A stretch of DNA of 64,000 bases, taken from contig CAVQAW010000007.1 in the NCBI GenBank assembly GCA_963710535.1, positions 186,001 to 250,000 on the forward strand, written 5' to 3'. This stretch comes from Pelagihabitans sp963710535. Lineage in GTDB: Bacteria > Bacteroidota > Bacteroidia > Flavobacteriales > Flavobacteriaceae. The notes below the pieces were generated by a model that saw only the letters and a program-made list of their open reading frames with translations, made no database searches and had not been told where the DNA came from. Below, one piece after another: positions 8,603 through 17,440 of this stretch. The position numbers and the translations under genes were made by a program. Position 1 is the stretch's first letter, and every line of letters starts with the position of its first letter.

Positions 8603-11056
8603 TTGAGAACATTAATACTTTCCTTTTTTGGCCTGGTTGCTTTTTCCCTGTTTTCCCAAGAACTGAAATCGCCCTCCGAATTTTTGGGCTATCCCTTGGG
8701 AACGCAATTTACCCGTCACCATGAGGTGGTCGATTATTTCCAATATGTTGCCGCTACGCTCCCCGATTTTGTAAAATTGAAGGAATATGGCAAAACCAAT
8801 GAAAGAAGGCCATTGTTGCTTGCCATTATCTCCACATCTGACAATTTGGGCAACCTGGAGTCTATTCGACAGGAACATTTAAAAAACACTATTGGAGAAG
8901 GTGATCCGTCCAAGGCGATTGTATGGTTGAGCTATAATGTGCATGGGAATGAAAGCGTCAGTACCGAGGCCTCGATGCAGACATTGTACGATTTGCTGAA
9001 CCGGAAAAAGGAATATTTGGAAAATACGGTGGTGATCATGGATCCCTGTATCAATCCCGATGGCAGGGAACGTTATGTCAACTGGTACAATTCTTACAAG
9101 AATACCCCTTTTAATGTAGATCCCAACAGCAAGGAACACCATGAGGGCTGGCTCAGTGGCCGATCGAACCACTATATGTTCGATTTGAACAGGGATTGGG
9201 CATGGCTTACCCAAATAGAGAGCCAACAAAGGATCAAGGAATACAACCAATGGTTGCCGCACGTACATGTCGATTTTCACGAACAGGGCGTTGATCGGCC
9301 TTATTTCTTTGCTCCGGCGGCGGAGCCCTTTCATGAGGTGATTACCGATTTTCAGCGCGAGTTTCAATTGACAATCGGAAAGAACCATGCGAAATATTTC
9401 GATGAACAGGGCTGGTTTTATTTTACCAAAGAGGTTTTCGATATGCTCTATCCCAGTTATGGGGACACCTATCCCACCTACAGTGGGGCCATTGGGATGA
9501 CCTATGAACAGGGAGGCGGCGGAGTCGCCGGGTTAGGGGTGATTACCGCGACCGGAGATACCCTCACTTTAAAAGATAGGATCGCACACCACTTGACCAC
9601 CGGACTATCAACGGTGGAGGTAGTTTCAAAAAATGCGGAAAGATTGAACCAAGAATTCAAAAAATTCTATCAGAAAAAAACCTTTCGCTACAAGAGCTAC
9701 GTGATGAGCGGGAATCGGGATAGATTAAATGCACTCACGGCCCTGCTCGATCGCCATCAGATCAAGTATGGCAGTGCTCTCGATGCCACCGCCAAGGGTT
9801 TTGACTATAAAACGGGGAAAATGAAGACCATGAAGATTTCAGGGGAGAGTTTGGTCGTGTCTACCGACCAGCCCAAAGGAACCTTGGCCACCGTTTTGTT
9901 CGAACCCAATGCAAAATTGAGCGATTCGTTGACCTATGATATCACGGCCTGGTCGTTGCCGTTTGCGTATGGACTGGATGCCCTGGCCACGACAAATCTT
10001 TTGGGCATGGGAGAATGGCAAAAAGAAATACCGCTACAAGTGGCGCTCGACAGCAATGCCTATGCTTTTTTGAGCGGGTGGTCGGGCATGAAGGATGCCC
10101 AATTCCTGGCGGCATTGCTGCAGGCGGGTATCCGGGTACGCCATACCCTCAAACCATTTACAATCGATGGCATGGAGCATGCCCAGGGCAGCCTGATCAT
10201 CGCAAAGGCGGATAACAAAAACCAGAAAGACTTTCTGGGGACCTTGGCGAAAATTGCCAAGGACCATAATATGGCCTTGACACCTACATCGACGGGCTTT
10301 GTGGAAGGAGGCAAGGATTTTGGATCGAGCTCGGTACAGATGATCCCCGACATCAAGGTGGCCGTCTTGTCCGGGGAACCTACCTCCACCTTGCAGTTCG
10401 GCGAAATCTGGCACTTTTTTGAACAACAATTGCATTATCCCATCACGGTGATCGACAGCGATGACTTCGATCGGGTGGATCTTGGGGAGTATGACGCGCT
10501 TATTCTACCCAATGGCCGCAGTTACGACCGATTCCTGGAAGCAACACGATTGGCTTCCCTCAAGGACTGGGTAAACCATGGTGGAAAATTGATTGCCATG
10601 GGGGGCGCCATTAAAGGGATTTCCGGGGAGGCAGGTTTCGGACTCAAGGCCTTGAAGGCCGAAAAAGACAGTACGGCGCAGTTCCAGTCTTACGAAGAAT
10701 CGGAAAGAGATCAGATCAAGAGTGCCATTACCGGGGCCATCTTCAAGACCAGAGTAGATACCACCCATCCATTGGCCTTTGGCTATGGCGATACGTACTT
10801 CAGTCTAAAGCTCGGGGCAGATGCCTATGACTACCTGGAAGAAGGCACAGTGGTTTATTTGGAAGAAAAACATACCAGTCCGGTCGCCGGCTTCGCGGGA
10901 AGTGAGGCGATAAAGAAAATCGGCAGGACCTTGGTTTTTGGAGTCGAAAACCATGGGCAGGGTACCGTAGTTTATATGGTCGACGACCCGTTATTCAGGG
11001 GATTCTGGGAAAATGGCAAACTCTTCTTTGTCAATGCCCTGTTTCAAGTGGAATAA
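8603..11056 (+). CDS. M14 family zinc carboxypeptidase, exported
   Basis: An 817-residue exported metallopeptidase. A signal peptide (RTLILSFFGLVAFSLFSQ) is followed by an M14 domain with zinc ligands His114 and Glu117 in NVHGNES and His226 in VDFHEQG, and a candidate catalytic Glu302 in MTYEQGG. A second, C-terminal domain (from about residue 590, containing DALILPNGRSYDRF) has the look of a class I amidotransferase-like fold without catalytic function, as in other large Bacteroidota M14 proteins. It probably trims peptides in the periplasm or outside the cell. The start is TTG at 8603, since no ATG precedes the signal. It stands alone and converges with the next gene with 3 bp between stops. 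Confidence 0.88.
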   Translation: MRTLILSFFGLVAFSLFSQELKSPSEFLGYPLGTQFTRHHEVVDYFQYVAATLPDFVKLKEYGKTNERRPLLLAIISTSDNLGNLESIRQEHLKNTIGEGDPSKAIVWLSYNVHGNESVSTEASMQTLYDLLNRKKEYLENTVVIMDPCINPDGRERYVNWYNSYKNTPFNVDPNSKEHHEGWLSGRSNHYMFDLNRDWAWLTQIESQQRIKEYNQWLPHVHVDFHEQGVDRPYFFAPAAEPFHEVITDFQREFQLTIGKNHAKYFDEQGWFYFTKEVFDMLYPSYGDTYPTYSGAIGMTYEQGGGGVAGLGVITATGDTLTLKDRIAHHLTTGLSTVEVVSKNAERLNQEFKKFYQKKTFRYKSYVMSGNRDRLNALTALLDRHQIKYGSALDATAKGFDYKTGKMKTMKISGESLVVSTDQPKGTLATVLFEPNAKLSDSLTYDITAWSLPFAYGLDALATTNLLGMGEWQKEIPLQVALDSNAYAFLSGWSGMKDAQFLAALLQAGIRVRHTLKPFTIDGMEHAQGSLIIAKADNKNQKDFLGTLAKIAKDHNMALTPTSTGFVEGGKDFGSSSVQMIPDIKVAVLSGEPTSTLQFGEIWHFFEQQLHYPITVIDSDDFDRVDLGEYDALILPNGRSYDRFLEATRLASLKDWVNHGGKLIAMGGAIKGISGEAGFGLKALKAEKDSTAQFQSYEESERDQIKSAITGAIFKTRVDTTHPLAFGYGDTYFSLKLGADAYDYLEEGTVVYLEEKHTSPVAGFAGSEAIKKIGRTLVFGVENHGQGTVVYMVDDPLFRGFWENGKLFFVNALFQVE

Positions 11057-11059
11057 GCT

Positions 11060-12118
11060 TCAATAGACCATGAACGAGACCATGATGATGCCAAATACCG
11101 CTATGGGAAGAACAAAACTCATAAAAATAAAAGAAATCAGATTTGCCTTTACGAATGCCCCGAACCAACTGCTTCTATAAAAATTGCGCAAGGCCACTAA
11201 TAAATACACGAGGAACGACAAGAACAGCAATACCTCCAACCATATCGGTATTTCGATGACCTTATTTGTTAAAATGAGAATCGAAAAAACGGTAAAGAGA
11301 AAGGTGAAAAAATAAAAACTGAACACCATATGATGGGCAAAGGTGGCGCGTTTCCAATAGAAGATCTTCAACAAAAACGCGAACAATGGCAACATAAAGA
11401 ACATCGCTATGGGAATGGTATCGTACAAGGCATTCAGGATGCCATCGCCCTGTCGCTCATATAACTTCAACATTTGTGAGTAGAACCTTTTGGTAAAGAC
11501 CCCGGCATCCGCTTCCAGGCCCATGGCTTCCATTTTTTCGGTATGTGACGCATTGCTCGCGATCAAGGAATCCAATTTTTTCCGGTTGAACTTCCCGAAA
11601 TCCATCGATAAATTGGGACCTTGTGGTTCCAAGGCCAACACCGAATCGACAGCCTGCATGTCCTTGTCGGAAATTCCGGTGGCCGAGAGGTTTTCCTTAA
11701 TCCTTTTTTTGGTCTTTTCGACGGCAACCGAATCTGAATTGGATGTAATGGAATCGATCGATAATTCAGTGTCGAACCCCTTTTTAAGCGCCTTGGTGAC
11801 TTCGGTATCGGCTTCCCTAACATTGTAGGAGAAAATAAAAAAGAATACGACCGAGATAAAGAGATAAAATTGGGCAGGGTGCAGGTATTTTAACCTTTTC
11901 CCATCTACAAAGCGTCTCGCCAAAACGCCGGGCCTGAACAGGAGCGGAAAAAAGCTCTTGAAGAAGCGCGCATCGATATCAAAATAATTGCTGATGGTAT
12001 TGCTGAACAACACTTTGAAAGTAAGGGTGTCCTCGGTTTCCTGTCCGCAATAAGGGCAATAGTCGAAAGAAGCGTCAAAGGTTTTTTCGCAATTTTTGCA
12101 CTGGTATTCGGTTGGCAT
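11060..12118 (-). CDS. DUF3667 membrane protein with zinc ribbon
   Basis: A 352-residue membrane protein. The N-terminus carries a CxxC...CxxC zinc ribbon (YQCKNCEKTF...YCPYCGQ, residues 5-26), then the DUF3667 signature near LKYLHPAQFYLFISVVFF. A roughly 130-residue charged soluble loop follows, and then four predicted membrane segments toward the C-terminus. The function of the family is unknown; the zinc ribbon suggests a protein or nucleic-acid contact on the cytoplasmic side. The ATG at 12118 starts the ribbon; an upstream in-frame start at 12157 would add 13 hydrophobic residues before it and is rejected. It follows the HD gene on the same strand after 170 bp. Confidence 0.8.
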   Translation of the reverse strand: MPTEYQCKNCEKTFDASFDYCPYCGQETEDTLTFKVLFSNTISNYFDIDARFFKSFFPLLFRPGVLARRFVDGKRLKYLHPAQFYLFISVVFFFIFSYNVREADTEVTKALKKGFDTELSIDSITSNSDSVAVEKTKKRIKENLSATGISDKDMQAVDSVLALEPQGPNLSMDFGKFNRKKLDSLIASNASHTEKMEAMGLEADAGVFTKRFYSQMLKLYERQGDGILNALYDTIPIAMFFMLPLFAFLLKIFYWKRATFAHHMVFSFYFFTFLFTVFSILILTNKVIEIPIWLEVLLFLSFLVYLLVALRNFYRSSWFGAFVKANLISFIFMSFVLPIAVFGIIMVSFMVY

Positions 12119-12184
12119 GGCAAATACTTTGGTTAAAAATACGAAAAGAAATTGCAAATGGAACAGGACCGTTTACCCTAAGGG

Positions 12185-12208
12185 AATGGCATAAATGGCA
12201 ATGCCATT
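12185..12208. promoter_or_regulatory. 8-bp inverted repeat upstream of the DUF3667 gene
   Basis: AATGGCAT (12185-12192) and ATGCCATT (12201-12208) are perfect inverted arms with an 8-base spacer. They sit about 70-90 bp upstream of the DUF3667 start and 80-100 bp past the HD gene stop. No T run follows on either strand, so an operator or mRNA hairpin is as likely as a terminator. Confidence 0.25.
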
Positions 12209-12290
12209 AAGGCAGAATTTGAATTGACGTGAAGAATTTTGATGTAAAACTTAAGAAGAACTTTGCGATAAGGCCCAATGTTCTTGGTTA

Positions 12291-12869
12291 TTAGAACAAC
12301 AGCTTGAGTTCTGAAATTCGCTTCTCTTTTTTGGGTTGTCGGTTTTTGATGGCAAATTCAGTATGAAAGCGGTGCTTTTCCAAAAAGCGGATCTGCAGTT
12401 GATCCCATTCGTTCTTTGTTTTTACCACTGAAAAGAATTTCAATTCCTTGAAGAGTAAATTGCCGATCTCGTAAAAATCGTTACGGCCCAGGTAATCGAG
12501 ATCGCAATCACATAAAACCTTTTCCAATTCGGTCTTGGGGGATTGCGGTACTTTGGTGGCCATAATTAGGCCCTTTACCACCTCGATTTGCGGTTTGCCA
12601 AAGCCATAGGAAATCATTAAATCCGCAGTTATCGCTGCACCGTGTTCCTCATGGTTTTGGGTAGAAACGATAAAACCTATGTCATGGGTAAGCGCACCGA
12701 TCCGTAAAAGTTTGGCATCCTCGGCAGGGAGATCTAGTCTTTTGATATATTTATTGCAGGTCTTCAATACATCCAAGGTATGGTCTACACTATGATAGTA
12801 CAACCCTTTCGGCAAATACGAATTCAAAATTTCCAATGCTCTTTTTCGGAGCTTATAGTAACCCTGCAT
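12291..12869 (-). CDS. HD-domain phosphohydrolase
   Basis: A 192-residue cytoplasmic protein with an HD metal-dependent phosphohydrolase domain. Candidate metal ligands are His30 (YHSVDHTLDV), the His62-Asp63 pair (LTHDIGF), His residues at 73-76 (NHEEHG) and Asp123/Asp125 (CDCDLDYLGR). HD enzymes commonly hydrolyse nucleotides or cyclic nucleotides. Its start is 9 bp after the stop of the PycTM gene, so the two form one transcript. In many Bacteroidota an HD domain and a PycTM domain occur as one fused protein; here they are separate. A role in degrading the signal that the membrane partner senses is inference. The C-terminus is basic. Confidence 0.85.
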   Translation of the reverse strand: MQGYYKLRKRALEILNSYLPKGLYYHSVDHTLDVLKTCNKYIKRLDLPAEDAKLLRIGALTHDIGFIVSTQNHEEHGAAITADLMISYGFGKPQIEVVKGLIMATKVPQSPKTELEKVLCDCDLDYLGRNDFYEIGNLLFKELKFFSVVKTKNEWDQLQIRFLEKHRFHTEFAIKNRQPKKEKRISELKLLF

Positions 12870-12878
12870 CTAATAAAA

Positions 12879-13397
12879 TTAATCTTGGAAGAACAGTTCA
12901 GCTACCCAAACCGCAATCATCAATATCACAAAACCAAAACTGATTGCAAAGTATTTTATTGCACTATGTACACTTTTGAACTTCTGGTCGATGATTTTGC
13001 TTTCCGCATGAATTTGTTCGCTCAGCTGCTCAAAAAGCTCTTGTTCGTCCGAACAAACCTGAATCAATTTTTGCGCAAATTCTTTGATGTCACCGAAAGC
13101 ATAAACGGTATCCCGGAAGAAAAAAACGTTTTTGGTATACTTCATTTCAATTTGAGGTTTGAAACAGAGGAAGCAATGGTATATAGAGATCAGCACACTG
13201 ATCATCCATAAAATAGACAGGACGATAAAGATTCTACTTCCCAACAACAAGGGTTCCAGTTCGTCGAGCCGATCCACAAAAATTCCCAGAATAAGGCTAT
13301 GGAATGAAAAGATAACCCCAGCTTTGAACTCCGATGCCCGGATCAGTTTTTCCAATCTTTCCAATTGTTCCCAATAATTATTTGGATCATGTATCAT
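12879..13397 (-). CDS. Pycsar-type membrane effector domain protein (PycTM-like)
   Basis: A 172-residue protein with the architecture of the PycTM (formerly DUF5706) family. It has a conserved N-terminal helix ending SEFKAGVIFSFHSLILG (22-38, first membrane segment), a second membrane helix at about 54-76, a soluble middle part (about 80-145) with VYAFGDIKEFAQKL, and a last membrane helix at about 148-170. PycTM proteins are membrane effectors of Pycsar antiphage systems, opening or damaging the membrane when a cyclic pyrimidine nucleotide binds. No pyrimidine cyclase is found in the flanking genes, so a defence role is unproven; many chromosomal copies in Bacteroidota lack a cyclase partner. 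The family call is from pattern recognition of the SEFKAG and three-helix layout. Confidence 0.7.
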   Translation of the reverse strand: MIHDPNNYWEQLERLEKLIRASEFKAGVIFSFHSLILGIFVDRLDELEPLLLGSRIFIVLSILWMISVLISIYHCFLCFKPQIEMKYTKNVFFFRDTVYAFGDIKEFAQKLIQVCSDEQELFEQLSEQIHAESKIIDQKFKSVHSAIKYFAISFGFVILMIAVWVAELFFQD

Positions 13398-13744
13398 ACT
13401 AAACCATATTAAATATAGATTGCCAATTGGATTAAAATGGGTACCAAAAAAGTCAAAATAAATATACGATAAAATAATTTGTACTGGTCTGTACAGCCTT
13501 GATGCGTTTTAGGGCAACCCATCTTGATATCAATGTCCATAACCGGCTTAAACCGCTCAATACCAAGTTCCCGGCGTGCCATTCAATAGATGGGGCAATC
13601 TAAACAAAATGTATCGCAATATTAAATTATTTAAAGGGCGATGGGCATTTCTGTAAATATATTTGCCAAAAGTATTATCTTTTCGCCTTAGTGTGCCATA
13701 TAAAAATGGTCTGATAATTGCATTCAATATTTAAAAATTCCAAA
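13398..13744. other. Divergent intergenic region, PycTM gene / PafA-like gene
   Basis: About 350 bp without a gene. It separates the minus-strand PycTM-HD unit from the plus-strand phosphatase and should hold both promoters. An exact TATATTTG lies at 13658-13665. On the minus strand, TATATTTA close to the PycTM start is one base off consensus and has no well-spaced -33 element. No RNA gene or repeat was seen. Confidence 0.5.
13658..13665 (+). promoter_or_regulatory. Candidate -7 promoter element for the PafA-like gene
   Basis: TATATTTG is an exact TAnnTTTG match 79 bp before the ATG at 13745, implying a leader of about 75 bases. No TTG is found at the expected distance upstream, so the call rests on the -7 element alone. 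Confidence 0.35.
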
Positions 13745-15436
13745 ATGATTAAGAACAGTTTTTTTGCGATGTTATTCGTCTTAACCGGGTGTTTCGTTTT
13801 TGGTCAAACAGCTTCAACCAAAAAGCCCAAGTTGGTGGTGGGCATCGTTGTGGATCAGATGCGGTTCGATCAACTGAACAAATATGAAGATAAATTCTCA
13901 AGCGGCGGTTTCAAAAGACTGCAGCGCGAGGGATACAATTTTAAGAATACTACCTATAATTTTATTCCCACGTTTACCGCACCGGGCCACGCCTCCATTT
14001 TTACGGGAACCGTACCGGCCTATCATGGGATTATTGGCAATAGTTGGTACGATCGCACCATGAAGCGGGAGCGTGGCAATGTGGAAGATACCACGGTGGT
14101 CGTTGTGGGTTCGCAAATGGCAAACACCAGGGGCGCTTCTCCCAGAAACCTGCTCACGACAACGATTTCCGACGAACTCAGGATGGGCAGTAATTTCAGG
14201 TCCAAGGTGGTGAGCGTGTCCTTGAAGGATAGGGGAGCGATCTTGCCGGGAGGCCATACTGCCAATGCCGCCTATTGGCTCGATGTTGATACCAGTCCCG
14301 GTTATTTTGTGAGCAGTGGCTATTATATGCAGGAATTGCCCAAATGGGCAACGGCATTCAACAAGCAAGATAAAGCCAATCAATATCTGAACAAAACATG
14401 GAGTACCCTTTTTCCAATCGCTGATTATGTGGAGAGCGATGCCGACAACAATACTTACGAACCTTCATTGGGGGGTAAACCTACGCCGACTTTTCCTTAT
14501 GATTTTAAGGCGATGCGCGAAAAATACAGGGATAGGGGCACGGAGTACCAGCTGCTTCTGGTTTCACCCGATGGCAATACCATCTTGAATGAATTTGCCC
14601 AGCAGGCCATTACAAACGAAAAATTGGGTACCGATGAGGTGACCGATATGATCACCATCAGTTTTTCGGTGACCGATGTTGTCGGGCATACCTTTGGTCC
14701 GCAGGCCGTTGAAATGCAGGATATTTACCTGAGACTGGACAAAGAGGTCGAAAATTTATTGAACTTTTTGGACCAACAGGTTGGCCAGGGCCAATATATG
14801 CTGTTCTTGACCTCAGACCACGGGGTGATGCCGGTGGCGTCCTATCTCGAAAACAACAAGCTCCCCGCTGGCATAGCGCGCGTGAAGCGCTATACTTATG
14901 CCCTGGAAAACTACTTGAACACCAAATATGGCACGCAGCCCTGGATCGATTATTATGCGGAAGACCAGATCTATCTTAACCGAGCTTTGATAGCTGACCG
15001 CAAATTGGATTTAAATAGCGTTCAGCAGGAAATTGCCGACTTTTTGATGGGACTTGATGGCATCCGCAGCGCCTTGACAGCCCATAATTTACAGAATTTC
15101 GATTATAGTAAAGGATTGAACGATTTGTTGCAGAACGGGTTTCTTCCCAGAAGATCTGGCGATATCCTTTTGACCTATGATCCCGGGGTGGTCCAAAATG
15201 CCAATTCCGATCTCCCCATTTCAAGGGTGAAGGGCACTACGCACGGTACGGGTTATGGTTACGATCGGCACGTGCCCATGCTGTGGTTCGGAGCAGGGAT
15301 TCCCAAGGGGGCTTCGGTGCGAAATGTCTCAACAACAGATATTGCTCCGAGCTTGGCCATGTTCCTTGACCTACAGTTGCCAAGCGGTTCAATTGGGCAG
15401 CCCTTGGAGGAAATATTTCCGGCGGACAGGAAGTAA
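13745..15436 (+). CDS. PafA-like alkaline phosphatase (phosphodiesterase/phosphatase superfamily)
   Basis: A 563-residue exported member of the alkaline phosphatase superfamily. After the signal peptide (IKNSFFAMLFVLTG...VFGQ) comes Asp37 in VVGIVVDQMR, then the nucleophile region IPTFTAPGHASIFTG with Thr78. Further metal ligands are in FSVTDVVGHTFGP and LTSDHGVMPV, and a last His lies in KGTTHGTGYGYDRHVPML. Thr rather than Ser as nucleophile is the mark of PafA, a periplasmic phosphomonoesterase of flavobacteria that releases phosphate from organic compounds. The length agrees. An earlier TTG frame start (13718) is rejected in favour of ATG 13745, which begins the signal peptide. It is a single-gene unit. 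Confidence 0.88.
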   Translation: MIKNSFFAMLFVLTGCFVFGQTASTKKPKLVVGIVVDQMRFDQLNKYEDKFSSGGFKRLQREGYNFKNTTYNFIPTFTAPGHASIFTGTVPAYHGIIGNSWYDRTMKRERGNVEDTTVVVVGSQMANTRGASPRNLLTTTISDELRMGSNFRSKVVSVSLKDRGAILPGGHTANAAYWLDVDTSPGYFVSSGYYMQELPKWATAFNKQDKANQYLNKTWSTLFPIADYVESDADNNTYEPSLGGKPTPTFPYDFKAMREKYRDRGTEYQLLLVSPDGNTILNEFAQQAITNEKLGTDEVTDMITISFSVTDVVGHTFGPQAVEMQDIYLRLDKEVENLLNFLDQQVGQGQYMLFLTSDHGVMPVASYLENNKLPAGIARVKRYTYALENYLNTKYGTQPWIDYYAEDQIYLNRALIADRKLDLNSVQQEIADFLMGLDGIRSALTAHNLQNFDYSKGLNDLLQNGFLPRRSGDILLTYDPGVVQNANSDLPISRVKGTTHGTGYGYDRHVPMLWFGAGIPKGASVRNVSTTDIAPSLAMFLDLQLPSGSIGQPLEEIFPADRK

Positions 15437-15477
15437 AACCCAATCGCTATGCCTGCGGTGTTCTGCCGATGGGTAAG

Positions 15478-16539
15478 TTATTTGGTTCTTAACCGGTCTA
15501 CAATCTCGGATTTAAATTTATTGTTGTCGGCAATCACGTCAAAGAAGCTGGAGATGTATGCCTTGGCCTCGCTGAAATCATCCGGGTTATCGAAACTTGA
15601 TTTTATGGCGTCCATGGCGGCCATCATTTCTGCTTTATGGTCGAGATATTCCTGTCTCACCGCGTTGATTACCGACATATCCCTCTTAAATCCCCGATAC
15701 ACCCTTTGTTTTACACTGGTGATGCCCATGGTCTGGTCTTCAGTGCCCGATACCATGGCATAACTGGCATCTACCAGACCTGACATGTCGAAATCATAGG
15801 GGAGGGTAATCGTACTTTTATCGATGAACAATAGTTTTTGATTGTGTTGGAATGCCGTTGAGAAATCGGTATTGCCGATCATGAACTGAAAAAAGGCATT
15901 TTGCACCGACGTTTTGTCATCCTGTTGCAAAGGATGTACCGACCGTTCCATGACCTTTCCATTGAACCGGTCCGCGACCAAATCGTCATCTTCGATCAAG
16001 ATCCCTTTGAGTTGGTGGTTTTTCTCGTTCTTGCCTCGGCTTTCTGTAAAATCCACGTCGACCATTCTGGTCTTGAAGTGATAAGGAGAAATGATTTCAT
16101 AGAGTTTGTAGCCCATATATTCTTTAACGACATTGTCGTTGGCCTCCTTTTGCTGCAAACAGGGCAATACCAATTTTAATCTTTTATTGCCTTCGAACAG
16201 GGTGCCTTTGGCAATTGACTTCTTGATCTTGACCTTTACGGGAGGAAAATAGCAGTTCTCCCTTCTGAACAGCCCCCTGGCCCTTAATTGTACCGCCAGG
16301 TTCTTCCAAGTTCCGTCTTCATCCTGATAGCCCATCTCTGAATCGATATAGGTGCTGTCATTGGTTTTTTTGTCGAGATCCTTATTCGAATAGGCTACTT
16401 TTAGGGGCAAAATTGCCGTATTCATGAAAAGCTTGGTCACCGGAGCTTTCGGTTTTGAATCGGCCTCGCTTTGGCCTGAAGAATATTGAAAAAGAAACAT
16501 ACACACCAATAACAGAACAAATTTCCCTTGCTTTTTCAT
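15478..16539 (-). CDS. Exported protein with weak CotH-kinase-like features
   Basis: A 353-residue exported protein with signal peptide (KKQGKFVLLLVCMFLFQYSSG). The body has segments reminiscent of CotH-family atypical kinases: LRARGLFRRENCYFPPVKVKI (about 80-100), RLKLVLPCLQ, GYKLYEIISPYHFKTRMVDV, FFQFMIGNTDFS and TLPYDFDMSGLVD, the last in a place where CotH proteins hold the metal-binding aspartate. Similarity is by eye only; the family may be an uncharacterised Bacteroidota group. If CotH-like, it would phosphorylate or modify exported proteins. No operon partner. It converges with the phosphatase. Confidence 0.5.
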   Translation of the reverse strand: MKKQGKFVLLLVCMFLFQYSSGQSEADSKPKAPVTKLFMNTAILPLKVAYSNKDLDKKTNDSTYIDSEMGYQDEDGTWKNLAVQLRARGLFRRENCYFPPVKVKIKKSIAKGTLFEGNKRLKLVLPCLQQKEANDNVVKEYMGYKLYEIISPYHFKTRMVDVDFTESRGKNEKNHQLKGILIEDDDLVADRFNGKVMERSVHPLQQDDKTSVQNAFFQFMIGNTDFSTAFQHNQKLLFIDKSTITLPYDFDMSGLVDASYAMVSGTEDQTMGITSVKQRVYRGFKRDMSVINAVRQEYLDHKAEMMAAMDAIKSSFDNPDDFSEAKAYISSFFDVIADNNKFKSEIVDRLRTK

Positions 16540-16628
16540 ATAATTGTATCTAGATTTAACAATATATAAAAAATATCAAGATCAACGACTATCTCTCCAT
16601 ATTAAACTTTAGAACACTTTTAGTACTG

Positions 16629-17318
16629 GTGATATCCATAACGGTCACCTATCTCTGTTATGAATATAATTTTAACTTCAATATCGACCTCACTTTGATC
16701 AGTATCGCCATCATTTTCCCCTTGGTTTTTACCATTCGGGGATCTTTCAGGCGCAGGGAGAAGGCTTTAGAGCATCTGAGCGATTATAGAAGTGCCGTGA
16801 AGACCTTGCACTACTTCATCATGAGCAACCAGGGTCTGACCCAGGAGAACAAAGATGAATTTTTAAAGATCTTGGCCTCCATAGACGAGGAACTGATGAA
16901 GCACCTGTCTGTAAAAGGTTGCTCCACCAAAGAACTTGATCAGAGTTTGGACAAGGTCTATAATTTTATAACCCAAGAAGAATTGTTGATTTCAAGGGGC
17001 TTAAGGGAGAAAACTTTCAGATATATGAAGGATCTTCATGAGGCCGTTGAAAATTTGTACGCGATTCATGCCCATAGGACGCCAATCAGCCTGAAATCGT
17101 ATTGCAAAATGTTCATCTATATTTTTCCGGCGATCTATGCGCCCTCGATCATTCATGATATAGGGCTCGAAACCCCCAGACTTGTCGCCTATTTCATCGT
17201 GGTCCTGACCGAGTTTGTGCTGATATCGCTCTATAATATCCAAAACCAACTCGAATATCCTTTTGATGACCAAGGGCTCGACGATATTAAACTACAGAAT
17301 TTCAGGATTGAAAGGTAA
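16629..17318 (+). CDS. Bestrophin-like channel protein
   Basis: A 229-residue membrane protein with two N-terminal hydrophobic stretches (ISITVTYLCYEY; LTLISIAIIFPLVFTI), a long charged helix region, a second hydrophobic hairpin (about 158-190) and the tail LYNIQNQLEYPFDDQGLDDI, which resembles the bestrophin ENPFGxDxxD calcium-clasp region. Bacterial bestrophins are pentameric ion channels. The frame stays open upstream to 16560 with plausible protein (residues including DYLSILNFRTLLVLV leading into the first helix). However, no ATG, GTG or TTG occurs there, so the GTG at 16629 may not be the real start. Function is inferred from the tail motif. Confidence 0.65.
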   Translation: MISITVTYLCYEYNFNFNIDLTLISIAIIFPLVFTIRGSFRRREKALEHLSDYRSAVKTLHYFIMSNQGLTQENKDEFLKILASIDEELMKHLSVKGCSTKELDQSLDKVYNFITQEELLISRGLREKTFRYMKDLHEAVENLYAIHAHRTPISLKSYCKMFIYIFPAIYAPSIIHDIGLETPRLVAYFIVVLTEFVLISLYNIQNQLEYPFDDQGLDDIKLQNFRIER

Positions 17319-17440
17319 ATTGGAATGAACCGGGTCTGCCCGTAATTTCCGTTTGAAACCATATGCTGCCATCGCATTGGTTTTCGTGCCATCATGCACA
17401 CCTTTTATGTGCCAACCACTATGAATCATCCAGTACCAAC

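Noticed and set aside
12291..13397. A complete Pycsar antiphage system
   Set aside because: No uridylate or cytidylate cyclase gene is adjacent. The TPR-cyclase at 50.9 kb is an ordinary class III adenylate cyclase and is not linked.
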